64,000 bases of DNA from Carnobacterium_A antarcticum (GTDB lineage: Bacteria > Bacillota > Bacilli > Lactobacillales > Carnobacteriaceae), in NCBI RefSeq assembly GCF_042658365.1, contig NZ_JBHSQC010000006.1, one strand, 5' to 3'. Of this stretch, positions 8,521 through 17,834 are shown piece after piece. The notes under the pieces were generated by a model that saw only the letters and a list, made by a program, of their open reading frames with translations, was not told the DNA's origin and made no database searches. Position 1 is the stretch's first letter; the number at the start of each line of letters is the position of its first letter. Position numbers and translations under genes: made by a program.

Positions 8521-11181
8521 TTATTTCGCTTCGTACCAATTGTCGCCGCTGTCGCTTTCTACCTTTAACGGTACATTCAAATCTACTGCATTTTCCATCA
8601 CTTCAGCAACCAATTTCTCAAGGATTGGAATTTCAGCTTCAGGCGCTTCAAAAATCAGCTCATCGTGTACTTGCAATAACATTGTTGCTTCTAATTTTTC
8701 TTCTTTCAACCGCTTATCCATTTCAATCATTGCCACTTTAATGATATCTGCAGCACTGCCTTGAATTGGAGTGTTCATTGCTGTGCGTTCAGCAAATGAA
8801 CGTAAATTAAAATTACGTGAATTGATATCTGGTAAATAACGACGTCGATGGAAAAGTGTTTCAACGTACTCTTTATCTTTGGCTTCACGAACGATTTCTT
8901 CCATATAGGTTTTAACCCCTGGGTATTTAATAAAATACGTATCTATAAAGTTCTGAGCTTCTTTACGGCTGATTTCTAAATTTTTTGATAAACCATAATC
9001 ACTAATGCCGTATACAATGCCAAAGTTAACTGCTTTAGCACGACGGCGCATCTCAGAAGACACATCTTCTTGCTTTTCAATTCCAAAAACACGCATGGCT
9101 GTACTGGCATGGATATCTTGACCTTCAATAAAGGCAGCTTTTAAATGTTCGTCATCAGAAATATGCGCCAGAACGCGTAATTCAATTTGCGAATAGTCAG
9201 AAGCAAATATTTTCCACCCTTTATGGCTGGGAACAAAAGCTTGTCTGATCTTTCGTCCTTCTTCTAAACGAATAGGTATATTTTGCAGATTTGGATCAAT
9301 AGAACTTAAACGCCCTGTTTGTGCAATAGTTTGCATGTACCGTGTATGGATCTTACCATTGTGTCCATGGATGACTTTTAATAAACCTTCAATATACGTT
9401 GACTGAAGTTTAGCGATTTGACGGTATTCTAAAATATCTGCCACGATGGGTGCTTGGTCTCGTAGTTGTTCAAGAACGTCTACAGCTGTTGAATACCCTG
9501 TTTTAGTTTTTTTGATAACTGGATAACCCATTTTTTCAAACAAGATGACGCCTAGCTGCTTAGGCGAATTCAAATTAAATTCTTCTCCCGCTTGCTCGTA
9601 AACTCGCTTTTCAATAGCTAACAAACGCTCTGCAAACTCAACTTTCATTTCTCGCAATCGTTGAGCATCCACCTTTATTCCTGTGATTTCCATCTCTGCT
9701 AAAACCATCGCCAACGGTAATTCCATATCGTAAAACAATTCGCTTTGGTTGTTTTCAGCTAAATGCTGTTCAAGTTGAGCACTTAAAACTAAAATTGCTT
9801 TGACTTTCCGCGCTAAATGATCTTGCATCACCGCCGGATCTTCCGGCAGATGAATTTTAGCCCCTTTACCATAGACACTTTCGTCCGAAGCTACTTCAAA
9901 GTAATGATGTTCTGTTGCTACTTCTGATAAATCTTTGCTATTGTCTTTAGTATTCAATATATAAGAAGCCAGCAAAATATCGAATTGTATATTTTCAACA
10001 TCGATACCATACCGTTTCAATACCACAAAAGTACGTTTAGCATCGAAAACTTGTTTGCTAAACTTCGGATTTTTAGCCCAATCTTGAAAATCTTTTGAAT
10101 TTAAGACCAATTCCGGTTCCCCAACATAGATATGATCAACATTTCCCCAACTGATACTAACGATATCCGCTGTATGGTAATTGTCGGTCAGCATTTCAAC
10201 ATAGAGAGCCATTTTATCGCTGAACATCTCTGGTGAAATTTCCGTTACAGTTTCATAGACGATTGCTTCGCGGTTAGCTTCGTTTTCAGCATCATGTTCT
10301 GTTGTATCTAATCGGCTTAAATGTGTTTTGAAATCCATTTCTTTATAAAAATCAATCAATTTTTCCGTATTTGGTCCGGTATAAGCTAGATCTTCTATCT
10401 TAATGGTGATAGGCGAATCTTGATCAATGGTGGCTAAGCGTTTGCTTAAGAACGCCGTTTCTTTTTCATTGATCAAATTTTCTTTCATTTTGCTTTTCTT
10501 CATCTCGTTAACGTGATTGTAAATATTTTCAACTGAGCCGTATTCTTTTAATAATTTTAACGCTGTTTTTTCACCGATTTTAGTTACCCCTGGTATATTA
10601 TCCGAAGCGTCCCCAGCGAGACCCTTCATGTCAATAATTTGCATCGGGGAAATTCCCATCTCTGCTTGAATAGACTCAACGGTGTATTCTTTCAGTTCGC
10701 TAACGCCTTTGACAGTGATATCCACCCGTACATTTTCTTTAGCTAGTTGTGTGAGATCTCGGTCGCCCGAAACGACGACCACATCAAATTCAGCAGGATT
10801 TGCTTGTGCTGACAAGGTTCCTATAATATCGTCCGCTTCATAATTGTCTAATTCATAATGCTTGATACCGAAGCCATTTAACAACTCGCGCAAATAAGGC
10901 ATTTGTTCCGAAAATTCACTCGGTGTTTTTGATCTTCCGCCTTTATACTCTTCAAAAAAAGCATTTCTAAACGTCGTTTTTCCGGCATCGAAAGCAACTA
11001 AAACATGAGTAGGCTTTTCTTTAGTCAAGACATTTTCGATCATACTATGAAACCCATAAAGAGCATTCGTGTGTAAACCACTTTTATTTTTAAACCGTTC
11101 AAGCTGCTGGTGCAAAGCAAAAAAAGCTCGGAATGCAACACTATTCCCATCGATTAATAATAATTTATTTTTTTGAGTCAT
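8521..11181 (-). CDS. polA: DNA polymerase I
   Basis: At 886 residues this is a full-length Pol I. The 5'-3' exonuclease/flap domain covers ~1-290 (LLIDGNSVAFRAFFAL, VVSGDRDLTQLA). A 3'-5' exonuclease-like domain covers ~300-470, and the polymerase follows with motif A DYSQIELRVLAHIS, motif B RRRAKAVNFGIVYG and motif C LQVHDELIFE. The proofreading domain shows LYVEMLTDN where active enzymes have a D-x-E motif, so proofreading is probably lost, as in Bacillus Pol I. It fills gaps in repair and removes Okazaki primers. It heads polA-mutM-coaE; AAAGGAGC precedes the ATG. Confidence 0.98.
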   Translation of the reverse strand: MTQKNKLLLIDGNSVAFRAFFALHQQLERFKNKSGLHTNALYGFHSMIENVLTKEKPTHVLVAFDAGKTTFRNAFFEEYKGGRSKTPSEFSEQMPYLRELLNGFGIKHYELDNYEADDIIGTLSAQANPAEFDVVVVSGDRDLTQLAKENVRVDITVKGVSELKEYTVESIQAEMGISPMQIIDMKGLAGDASDNIPGVTKIGEKTALKLLKEYGSVENIYNHVNEMKKSKMKENLINEKETAFLSKRLATIDQDSPITIKIEDLAYTGPNTEKLIDFYKEMDFKTHLSRLDTTEHDAENEANREAIVYETVTEISPEMFSDKMALYVEMLTDNYHTADIVSISWGNVDHIYVGEPELVLNSKDFQDWAKNPKFSKQVFDAKRTFVVLKRYGIDVENIQFDILLASYILNTKDNSKDLSEVATEHHYFEVASDESVYGKGAKIHLPEDPAVMQDHLARKVKAILVLSAQLEQHLAENNQSELFYDMELPLAMVLAEMEITGIKVDAQRLREMKVEFAERLLAIEKRVYEQAGEEFNLNSPKQLGVILFEKMGYPVIKKTKTGYSTAVDVLEQLRDQAPIVADILEYRQIAKLQSTYIEGLLKVIHGHNGKIHTRYMQTIAQTGRLSSIDPNLQNIPIRLEEGRKIRQAFVPSHKGWKIFASDYSQIELRVLAHISDDEHLKAAFIEGQDIHASTAMRVFGIEKQEDVSSEMRRRAKAVNFGIVYGISDYGLSKNLEISRKEAQNFIDTYFIKYPGVKTYMEEIVREAKDKEYVETLFHRRRYLPDINSRNFNLRSFAERTAMNTPIQGSAADIIKVAMIEMDKRLKEEKLEATMLLQVHDELIFEAPEAEIPILEKLVAEVMENAVDLNVPLKVESDSGDNWYEAK

Positions 11182-11331
11182 AAAAAAGCTCCTTTGTTTT
11201 CAGTTCTATAAGGATTATTTCTCCCGTTCATCTTATGAAATGAACCGATCGATATGCCCCTTTTCTTCATTAATATTTTACCAAAAAAACCTTTAGATAG
11301 CGAATCTGGTAAAAGACGACTAGACTCACAA

Positions 11332-11374
11332 AGACTGGGGGAAAAAGTGTCTTTGCCACTTTTTCCCCCAGTCT
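11332..11374 (-). terminator. Terminator after murC
   Basis: This is an 18-bp perfect stem (AGACTGGGGGAAAAAGTG and its complement) with a 7-nt loop. The minus-strand U tract is weak (TTTGTGAG), but stem strength and position 12 bp after murC fit a terminator. It insulates the polA promoter region (11182-11331). Confidence 0.7.
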
Positions 11375-11386
11375 CCATTTTGTTAT

Positions 11387-12715
11387 TTATTTGCTTAATG
11401 TGGAACGGCTTAATAAGGTTTCATAAGCCAATTCGAATTTTTGAACATCTCCTGCACCCATAAAAATAGCAACTGCATCGTGGTGTTCCAATAAAGGTGA
11501 CATGTTCTCTTCTTTCAAGATCAAAGCACCTGTATCGATTTTTTCAGCTAGGTCTTCGATTGTTACATCACCTTGTTGCTCACGTGCTGAACCAAAGATA
11601 TCACATAGATAAACCGAATCGGCTAAATTAAGAGCTTCTGCAAATTCACTTAACATAGCTACAGTCCGAGTGAACGTATGTGGTTGGAAAATTGCAATGA
11701 TTTCTTTATCAGGATACTTTTGTCGAGCAGCATCAATAGTTGCCCGTATTTCTGAAGGATGATGAGCATAATCATCAATAATGACCATATCTGCCATCAA
11801 TTTTTCACTGAAACGGCGTTTAACACCAGCAAATGTTCTAAGATTAGCTGCCACTTTGTCTTTATCAATATTTTCATAATGACAGATGGCAATGACCGCT
11901 AAAGCATTTAGAATGTTGTGTTTGCCATATGTTGGAATTACAAAGTGGCCATAAAATTCATTTCTAATGTAAACGTCAAAACTTGAACCGGTGATTGAAC
12001 GACTCAAGTTTTTAGCTTGGAAATCGTTGTGATCTCCGAAACCATAATACACAACAGGAACATTCGCATGCAATTTCACCAATTGCTCGTCATCTCCACA
12101 AGCAATAATGGCTTTTTGAACCTGTTGAGCCATCACACTAAAGGCGTCCACTACATCTTCCAAACTAGTAAAATAATCTGGATGATCGTAATCAATGTTG
12201 GTAATAATAGCATAATCAGGATGATACGCTAAGAAATGACGACGGTATTCGCACGCTTCCAGTACAAAGAAATCTGCATCGGGAACACCATGCCCGGTAC
12301 CATCGCCGATCAAATAACTCGTATCTACAATTGTACTCATGACATGAGCCAGAAGTCCTGTCGTACTCGTTTTTCCATGTGAACCTGTAATCGTGATACT
12401 AGTATAGTGTTTCAGTAAATCACCAAGGAAATCCTGGTAACGTATTACTGATAATCCCAGTTCTTTAGCAGCAACAATTTCTTCATGTGAATCCGGAAAA
12501 GCATTTCCGGCGATAATGGTCAAGCCATTACGAATATTTTTTTTATCAAAAGCCAGAATAGGAATACCGGCTTCTTCAATGTTTTTTTGTGTAAAGAAGT
12601 ACTTGTCTACATCAGAACCTTGGACCTTAAAACCTTTATCATGAAGGATCAAAGCTAATGCACTCATGCCTGAACCTTTAATCCCAACGAAATGATAGAT
12701 TGTTTCATTATTCAT
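11387..12715 (-). CDS. murC: UDP-N-acetylmuramate--L-alanine ligase
   Basis: This 442-residue Mur ligase has an N-terminal Rossmann domain (FVGIKGSGMSALALIL). The central ATP-binding domain has P-loop ITGSHGKTSTTGLL (~108-121) and the NIDYDHPDYF segment, and a C-terminal domain includes DDYAHHPSEIRATI. It adds L-Ala to UDP-MurNAc in peptidoglycan precursor synthesis. In Bacilli murC commonly lies beside the sftA/ytpS-ytpR cluster, as here. AATGGAGGC precedes the ATG. A candidate small ORF ends 24 bp upstream and probably shares its promoter. Confidence 0.98.
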   Translation of the reverse strand: MNNETIYHFVGIKGSGMSALALILHDKGFKVQGSDVDKYFFTQKNIEEAGIPILAFDKKNIRNGLTIIAGNAFPDSHEEIVAAKELGLSVIRYQDFLGDLLKHYTSITITGSHGKTSTTGLLAHVMSTIVDTSYLIGDGTGHGVPDADFFVLEACEYRRHFLAYHPDYAIITNIDYDHPDYFTSLEDVVDAFSVMAQQVQKAIIACGDDEQLVKLHANVPVVYYGFGDHNDFQAKNLSRSITGSSFDVYIRNEFYGHFVIPTYGKHNILNALAVIAICHYENIDKDKVAANLRTFAGVKRRFSEKLMADMVIIDDYAHHPSEIRATIDAARQKYPDKEIIAIFQPHTFTRTVAMLSEFAEALNLADSVYLCDIFGSAREQQGDVTIEDLAEKIDTGALILKEENMSPLLEHHDAVAIFMGAGDVQKFELAYETLLSRSTLSK

Positions 12716-12739
12716 TTTTATAAAGCCTCCATTATTTAG

Positions 12740-12901
12740 CTACATTTTGTTTGTTATTAGACTAAGTAACCCTGCTCTAAAGCTTGTTTTGTTTCTTTTT
12801 GATGACTGAATGGGTTTCAAAAAAATCTTTTGTCCTATCAGCACCATCTGCTTAAGGCGGGAATCAATTAAATTCATTGCTTTGTTAATTGTTTTTTTCA
12901 A
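12740..12901 (-). CDS. Candidate 53-codon ORF upstream of murC
   Basis: I do not recognise this product. The frame runs from a TTG at 12901 to TAG at 12740 and encodes 53 residues, MKKTINKAMNLIDSRLKQMV at the start and SLITNKM at the end. It is strongly basic, with two short hydrophobic stretches (around MVLIGQKIFL and AGLLSLI). AAAGGA lies 6 nt before the TTG, and an extended -10 (TGG TATACT) lies 30 bp upstream, so expression signals are in order. It ends 24 bp before murC. It could be a small protein, a leader peptide, or chance. Several rare-type codons (AGA, ATA, CTA) counsel caution. Confidence 0.4.
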   Translation of the reverse strand: MKKTINKAMNLIDSRLKQMVLIGQKIFLKPIQSSKRNKTSFRAGLLSLITNKM

Positions 12902-12931
12902 AAAATATCCTTTGCAAAATACAACGAATAC

Positions 12932-12940
12932 AGTATACCA
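12932..12940 (-). promoter_or_regulatory. Extended -10 promoter for the small ORF and murC
   Basis: TGG directly precedes TATACT on the minus strand (-10 at 12932-12937). No good -35 is seen at 17 bp; TTGGTA occurs at 21 bp. The predicted start near 12925 leaves a ~24-nt leader before the 53-codon ORF. Confidence 0.55.
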
Positions 12941-13198
12941 TGATTTTTTTTTTTAGCCTACCAATAATAAGCTTCTGCTTGAATCTTAATTTAAACCAAA
13001 TATTGGCAGCGAATACATGTAATAAATGAAACCAATTTCTCATCTAAATAGACTAATGGATACTTAATACTAATAAAGTTAGCGGTATAAAAAAAGATTC
13101 ATAGACAAATCGTGTTGGGAATTCTTAGGGGAAATGAAATTTCTGCCGGAATTTCAAAATCGTAGAAGATAAATACCTTTATTTGGCTTACCAATACC
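12941..13198. other. Intergenic stretch with nothing recognised
   Basis: This AT-rich sequence lies between the murC promoter and the sftA terminator. I see no ORF with a ribosome-binding site, no RNA motif and no repeat with another part of the window. GAAATT and AATTTC flank TCTGCCGG near 13136-13157 but form only a weak hairpin. Confidence 0.5.
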
Positions 13199-13228
13199 AA
13201 AAAAGCTGAGACCAAATGTCTCAGCTTA
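13199..13228 (-). terminator. Terminator after sftA
   Basis: The minus strand reads AAGCTGAGACATTTGGTCTCAG followed by CTTTTTT: a 10-bp stem and a T-run, 8 bp after the sftA stop. Confidence 0.92.
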
Positions 13229-13235
13229 GTATGTT

Positions 13236-16211
13236 TTATAGGTATTTTTCTTCATAGTCGGCTTTAGTGATAAAAACATCACGTGGTTTTGAGCCTTTAT
13301 TAGCAGAAATCAAGTTCTCACTTTCAAGCGATTCAATTAAATTAGATGCTCGATTAAACCCAATTTTAAACTTGCGTTGTAAAGAAGACGCTGAGACTTG
13401 ACCTTCATCAATAATAAACGGCAAAATTTCACCAAATAATTCATCTTTATTTTCAACAGCTTCCACTCTAGCCAAAAGGGTTTCAGGTTCAAAAAGATAA
13501 TTGGTTTTCCGTTGATCTTTTACATGTTTTACAATAGAATCAATTTCCTTTTCTACATAAGTCCCTTGAATTCGGATCGGCTGACTGGCTCCATTCTCCA
13601 AGAATAGCATATCGCCTCGTCCTAATAATTTTTCTGCCCCTCCACTGTCCATAATAGTACGGGAATCCACTTGACTAGAAACCATGAAAGCAACTCGTGT
13701 AGGAATATTATTTTTAATCGTTCCAGTAATAACATCAACACTCGGCCGTTGTGTCGCTACTAAAAGATGAATGCCTGCAGCTCGTGCTTTTTGTGTAATA
13801 CGCACAATAGAATCTTGAACATCGCTGCTTGCAACCATCATCAAATCGGCTAATTCATCAATAACAATCACAATGTAAGGCAACCTCAAGCCATAATCTC
13901 CATGCTCTTCAGCTTTTTCATTAAAGCGCTGAATGTTTCTTACCCCAGCAGCTGCTAATTTTTGATACCGCTCTTCCATTTCATTAACAGCCCATTTCAA
14001 TGCTTCACTCGCTGCTTTAGGTTCTGAAATAACCGGTGACAAAAGATGTGGTATCGCATTATAAGGTGCTAACTCAACAGCTTTCGGATCAATTAAAATC
14101 AGTTTAACTTCGCTTGGCTTAGCCTTATACAACAAGCTGACTAAGATAGAGTTGATAAATACACTTTTCCCTGATCCTGTTGCGCCGGCAATTAAACCAT
14201 GCGGCATTTTATCAATCGTTGAAACCACTGCATCACCAGCTAAATTGACACCGATCGCAACTGTTAACGGAGAAGGATTGTTTTTGAATTCCTCACTCGC
14301 CATTACTTCTGAAAGCATAACAGGTCTTGAATTTTTATTTGGTATTTCAACCCCTACCGTACTTTTCCCAGGAATAGGAGCTTCGATACGGATATCTTTC
14401 GCTGCTAGAGCCAATTTCAGATCATCGGATAAATTAGTGATTTTATTTACTTTTACACCTCGACCCAGTTGCAATTCGAATTGGGTAACGGCAGGACCAA
14501 CTGTCCACCCTACTACTTGAGCGTTGATATTAAATGCATCTAACGTCTCATTTAGTAACTCGGCTTGACCTAATACCCAATCATCCACAGCATTGCTTTT
14601 AAATTCAACCGGTGGATTTAACAATTCTAATGAAGGAAACTGGTAAGCACTTAACTCTACTTCTTCTTCTAATTCCTCTTCTAATTTTCCTGTGGCAACT
14701 AATGGCTGTTTTTCATTTTTTTCAGTTGTTTGAGTGTTGTTCTCATTTGATAATTCATTTCTCGCAGAAACAAAAGTTTTTTCTTGATGAGGCAAATCAT
14801 TCGTTGGTTTTTCTGCTGTCATGGCTGTTTCCGATACTGAAAGTGTAGCTGGCTCCTCATTTAATGACTCCTTATGAGGCAGCTCAGCTCCGTTCTCTGT
14901 TAGGATGATCGGTGCTGCTGACGAGATAGTCTGATCTGCTTTTTCATCCCCATGACGATCCGGCAATTCTTTTTGAAGCTCTCTGTTTAATTGTTCCTCT
15001 AGTTTCTTTTGGGGTAGTTCCTTTTCTTCAAGAATGTCCGGTTCTTGTTCTTTAAAGGTTTGTTTATCTAAATAATGCAGACGACTCATTGCTGCTTTAA
15101 ATTCCAACATTTCAATTTCTTCAGCTGTCAGTTCTTCAGTTGTTGATTCAGCTAAAGAAGCTTCCGTGCTTTCAGACAAGTCTGCATCCATTGCTGCACT
15201 GGTTTCGTCTTCTTTTGGTTGCGAAGCATCTGCATCAATAACAGTTGATTGAATCTCATTGTCTGGCACCGCAGCTTTATTCTCTTGGCTCTCTTCGATT
15301 GATTCATTCGCTTCTTCTATCGCTGACTCTTTTTCTAAGGTCGGCAATGGTTCTAAATTAACGGCAAGGTCCGTTTCTTTAGGTTCTTCAGATACTCTTA
15401 AGGTTTCATTTGGAACAAGTATTTCGGGTTCTTCAGGCATAACAATTTCATTGTCGGTACCTTTTTCATTAAAATACCCTGATACATTTTTTCCATTATT
15501 TAGACGGGTATCTTGATCCTCTTCGATCATTCCTGCTAATGAACGCCTTAACGTTCTTTTGCGCTGATTAAAAGAACTAGATTGTTTTTCTTCTTCCGGA
15601 TTCTCTAAAACAACAGGCTCCTCTGGTGTCGTTGCGCTAAAAGGTACAGCATGTTCTTCTTTAAATAAACTTTCCATTTTTGCAGACAAATGATCAACCA
15701 ATAAAATAAATTCATTGGCTTCTTTTTTTAATTCTTGTGCTATCTTTTTATAATCAATCTTTTTTTTCTCTTTTTTATCATTCTCTTGAAATCCATAATA
15801 AGGCGAAGGTATTTTTTGAACTTTAAAAGGAGTCGAACTCCGTCCAGTTTGAAACGGCATATCGTCATTTTTCAAAGCTTCTTTGGCTTTTTCATGGTTT
15901 CTTATTCGATTTCCCATAGCTTCTTTTTCTTTTTTTAATTGGGATTTTTGAGTAGCGATAACTTTAGATTTTTCCGTTCGCTGTTTTCGTTCTAGATTGT
16001 TTTGACTAATCAACTCAGAAAAAAGCATTTCCGACCCTTTCGTAGGCAGTTCGCGGGTTAATTTTATGGGTTGTTCAAGTTGGCTATTTTTTGTACGAGT
16101 AAAAAGGCTCTCTTTCTTCGCTACGTGTTCAGAGTCACGATAGAAAGGAAACTTGGTTTTATGTGACCGTTTCTGGCCCTTTTGATAACTTGGTCCATCA
16201 TATTTTGGCAT
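13236..16211 (-). CDS. sftA: FtsK/SpoIIIE-family DNA translocase, soluble SftA type
   Basis: The product has 991 residues. It has a basic N-terminus, a long acidic low-complexity linker (~190-540, rich in Glu/Ser/Thr), and an FtsK motor domain with Walker A GATGSGKSVFIN (~670-681) and Walker B IVIVIDELADLMM. A C-terminal winged-helix gamma domain follows (~925-985, SASSLQRKFKIGFNRASNLI) that reads DNA orientation. No membrane segments are visible, which separates it from FtsK and SpoIIIE proper and matches SftA (YtpS) of Bacillus. SftA clears chromosomal DNA from the division septum. The murC/ytpR neighbourhood is the same as in Bacillus. GAAAGGAGCGTCATC precedes the ATG. Confidence 0.92.
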   Translation of the reverse strand: MPKYDGPSYQKGQKRSHKTKFPFYRDSEHVAKKESLFTRTKNSQLEQPIKLTRELPTKGSEMLFSELISQNNLERKQRTEKSKVIATQKSQLKKEKEAMGNRIRNHEKAKEALKNDDMPFQTGRSSTPFKVQKIPSPYYGFQENDKKEKKKIDYKKIAQELKKEANEFILLVDHLSAKMESLFKEEHAVPFSATTPEEPVVLENPEEEKQSSSFNQRKRTLRRSLAGMIEEDQDTRLNNGKNVSGYFNEKGTDNEIVMPEEPEILVPNETLRVSEEPKETDLAVNLEPLPTLEKESAIEEANESIEESQENKAAVPDNEIQSTVIDADASQPKEDETSAAMDADLSESTEASLAESTTEELTAEEIEMLEFKAAMSRLHYLDKQTFKEQEPDILEEKELPQKKLEEQLNRELQKELPDRHGDEKADQTISSAAPIILTENGAELPHKESLNEEPATLSVSETAMTAEKPTNDLPHQEKTFVSARNELSNENNTQTTEKNEKQPLVATGKLEEELEEEVELSAYQFPSLELLNPPVEFKSNAVDDWVLGQAELLNETLDAFNINAQVVGWTVGPAVTQFELQLGRGVKVNKITNLSDDLKLALAAKDIRIEAPIPGKSTVGVEIPNKNSRPVMLSEVMASEEFKNNPSPLTVAIGVNLAGDAVVSTIDKMPHGLIAGATGSGKSVFINSILVSLLYKAKPSEVKLILIDPKAVELAPYNAIPHLLSPVISEPKAASEALKWAVNEMEERYQKLAAAGVRNIQRFNEKAEEHGDYGLRLPYIVIVIDELADLMMVASSDVQDSIVRITQKARAAGIHLLVATQRPSVDVITGTIKNNIPTRVAFMVSSQVDSRTIMDSGGAEKLLGRGDMLFLENGASQPIRIQGTYVEKEIDSIVKHVKDQRKTNYLFEPETLLARVEAVENKDELFGEILPFIIDEGQVSASSLQRKFKIGFNRASNLIESLESENLISANKGSKPRDVFITKADYEEKYL

Positions 16212-16319
16212 GATGACGCTCCTTTCCTCTCTGTAGTTTCGTGTCTTAGTTTAACACAAATATCAAAGGCATTGTAGGGCTAATCTTACTCATTTGTTTA
16301 GAATAAATATGAAAACGAA

Positions 16320-16353
16320 ATAAGACAGTAGTCATTATTGCACTACTGTCTTA
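16320..16353 (-). terminator. Hairpin after ytpR
   Basis: TAAGACAGTAGT and ACTACTGTCTTA form a 12-bp stem 16 bp after the ytpR stop. The T-rich tail on the minus strand (TTATTTCGTTTTC) is interrupted, so termination may be partial and allow read-through to sftA. Confidence 0.65.
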
Positions 16354-16368
16354 TCTTATTTCATTTAT

Positions 16369-16983
16369 TTAGTTCATTTGAAATGCTTCTCCTGTTACAG
16401 CTGATCCAGGTAAAACTAAAATACCTTTTGTCGCTTCCGGGTTTTCTATGCCTAGTTCTTTAGCTGAACAAACCATACCGTGACTTGGTTCTCCCCTTAA
16501 CTCGCCATCCCAAATAATCAAACCATTTGGCATCATAGCACCTACTTTAGCCACAACGACCTTTTGCCCTTTAGCAATATTCGCTGCGCCGCAAACAATT
16601 TGAATCACTTGTTCTTGATCTACTTCTATTTGTGTAATAGAAAGGTGATCAGAATCTGGATGAGGCACACATTCTTTTACTTCACCAACCACAAACTTAG
16701 GAGTTGTGTCCGCTACTAGCTGTTCATTAAAACCGGCTTTTGATAAGCAGTTATTTAATTGATCCACTTGTTCCGTTGTTAATGTCACAGGCCCTTTCCC
16801 TTCAAGTTGAAGCACATCTGACACTTGGAAGAAGTTAAAGCCAATCGTTTCGCCTGTTTCTGATTTAAAGATGCGTGTAATATTTTCTTTTGTTTCAAAT
16901 CCTTGTTCTGCAAACACACTTTTTCCTGTCATTAAGATTAATGTGTCCCCTATGCCATCCCTATTGTAACTGCTTATTATCAT
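16369..16983 (-). CDS. ytpR: YtpR-family tRNA-binding-domain protein
   Basis: The 204-residue protein has an N-terminal DUF4479-like domain (~1-90). Its C-terminal EMAP/tRNA-binding OB fold (~95-203) includes GEVKECVPHPDSDHLSITQIEV and IVCGAANIAKGQKVVVAKVGAMMPNGL. The same fold opens the beta subunit of bacterial PheRS. YtpR is widespread in Firmicutes, but its exact role is not settled. It lies between a universal stress protein (9 bp away) and sftA, and this order matches Bacillus ytpP-ytpQ-ytpR-ytpS apart from the inserted stress protein. Confidence 0.92.
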   Translation of the reverse strand: MIISSYNRDGIGDTLILMTGKSVFAEQGFETKENITRIFKSETGETIGFNFFQVSDVLQLEGKGPVTLTTEQVDQLNNCLSKAGFNEQLVADTTPKFVVGEVKECVPHPDSDHLSITQIEVDQEQVIQIVCGAANIAKGQKVVVAKVGAMMPNGLIIWDGELRGEPSHGMVCSAKELGIENPEATKGILVLPGSAVTGEAFQMN

Positions 16984-16992
16984 GTAATTTTC

Positions 16993-17454
16993 TCATCCTT
17001 TTTCTGTATTTCTTATTACTAAGACATCGCATGGAGCTTGTCGAATAATGTATTCACTAACGCTTCCAATCATCCAGCGCTCAACCATATTCAACCCTGT
17101 TTTTCCAACAACGATCAAATCACTACGGTGTCGTTCAGGGATATCTTTTGCTAACTCTATTTTCGGAGACCCTTTTACAAGTTCCGTCGTTACTTTATCT
17201 AAACCTGCTGCTTTAGCTTTATCGCCATATTCTTTCAACAGCTTTTCCATTTCAGTTAGATCAAATTCAAGAACGTCAAAACTGGCGCTTTCAATCCCCA
17301 TATTATAAGAACGCGTATCAATGACATGTGCAATAACTAACTCACTATGATTTCGTTTAGCGATTTCAACAGCTTGTTCAAAAGCTTCTTTAGCAGAATC
17401 GCTTCCATCAACAGCAACTAAAATATGAGCGTATTGTTGAGTATCTTGTAACAT
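16993..17454 (-). CDS. Universal stress protein, UspA family
   Basis: This is a 153-residue single-domain Usp protein. It opens with HILVAVDGSDSAKEAFEQA (beta-1 and nucleotide contact Asp) and near the end has VVGKTGLNMVERWMIGSVSEYII, a variant of the G-2x-G-9x-G(S/T) ATP-binding motif, so it is probably an ATP-binding member. Such proteins support survival under stress; the specific role cannot be told from sequence. It sits between ytpP (47 bp) and ytpR (9 bp), in the place Bacillus has ytpQ. Confidence 0.93.
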   Translation of the reverse strand: MLQDTQQYAHILVAVDGSDSAKEAFEQAVEIAKRNHSELVIAHVIDTRSYNMGIESASFDVLEFDLTEMEKLLKEYGDKAKAAGLDKVTTELVKGSPKIELAKDIPERHRSDLIVVGKTGLNMVERWMIGSVSEYIIRQAPCDVLVIRNTEKG

Positions 17455-17501
17455 ATCCTCATCTCCTTATAATTTATATGGTGCTAGATAAGCTTAGTAT
17501 A

Positions 17502-17813
17502 TTACAATGTTTCGATAAAAGCTTCAATTTCCTCTTTTGTTTTACGATCTTTGCTGACAAAGCGTCCAACTTCTTGCCCTTTTTCAAAAGCTACAAAACT
17601 GGGAATACCAAAAATAGCTAATTCTCCACACAAATCAATAAAACGGTCTCGATCCACTTCAATAAACTGAACCTCAGGATAGCTTTCAACAATTTCTGGC
17701 ATGACTGGTTTTATAAATGTACAATCGCCACACCAGTCTGCCGTGAAAAAGAATACCACTTTATCGGCTTGTGTAAGCAAATCAAATTCTTCAACGGTTG
17801 CTAATTTTTTCAT
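17502..17813 (-). CDS. ytpP: Thioredoxin-like protein YtpP
   Basis: The 103-residue thioredoxin fold carries the active site WCGDC in FFTADWCGDCTFIKP (~23-37) and a cis-proline segment FGIPSFVAF (~68-76). Both redox cysteines are present. CGDC is less usual than CGPC but typical of YtpP relatives. It is probably a cytosolic disulfide reductase. It follows the M42 peptidase by 21 bp and precedes the stress protein, suggesting one transcript from the promoter at ~19.0 kb. Confidence 0.93.
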   Translation of the reverse strand: MKKLATVEEFDLLTQADKVVFFFTADWCGDCTFIKPVMPEIVESYPEVQFIEVDRDRFIDLCGELAIFGIPSFVAFEKGQEVGRFVSKDRKTKEEIEAFIETL

Positions 17814-17834
17814 TTTCGCACTCCTTTTATTGAT

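Noticed and set aside
11178..11378. 66-codon frame between polA and murC
   Set aside because: It runs through the murC terminator hairpin and the polA leader; no Shine-Dalgarno and composition unlike the neighbours.
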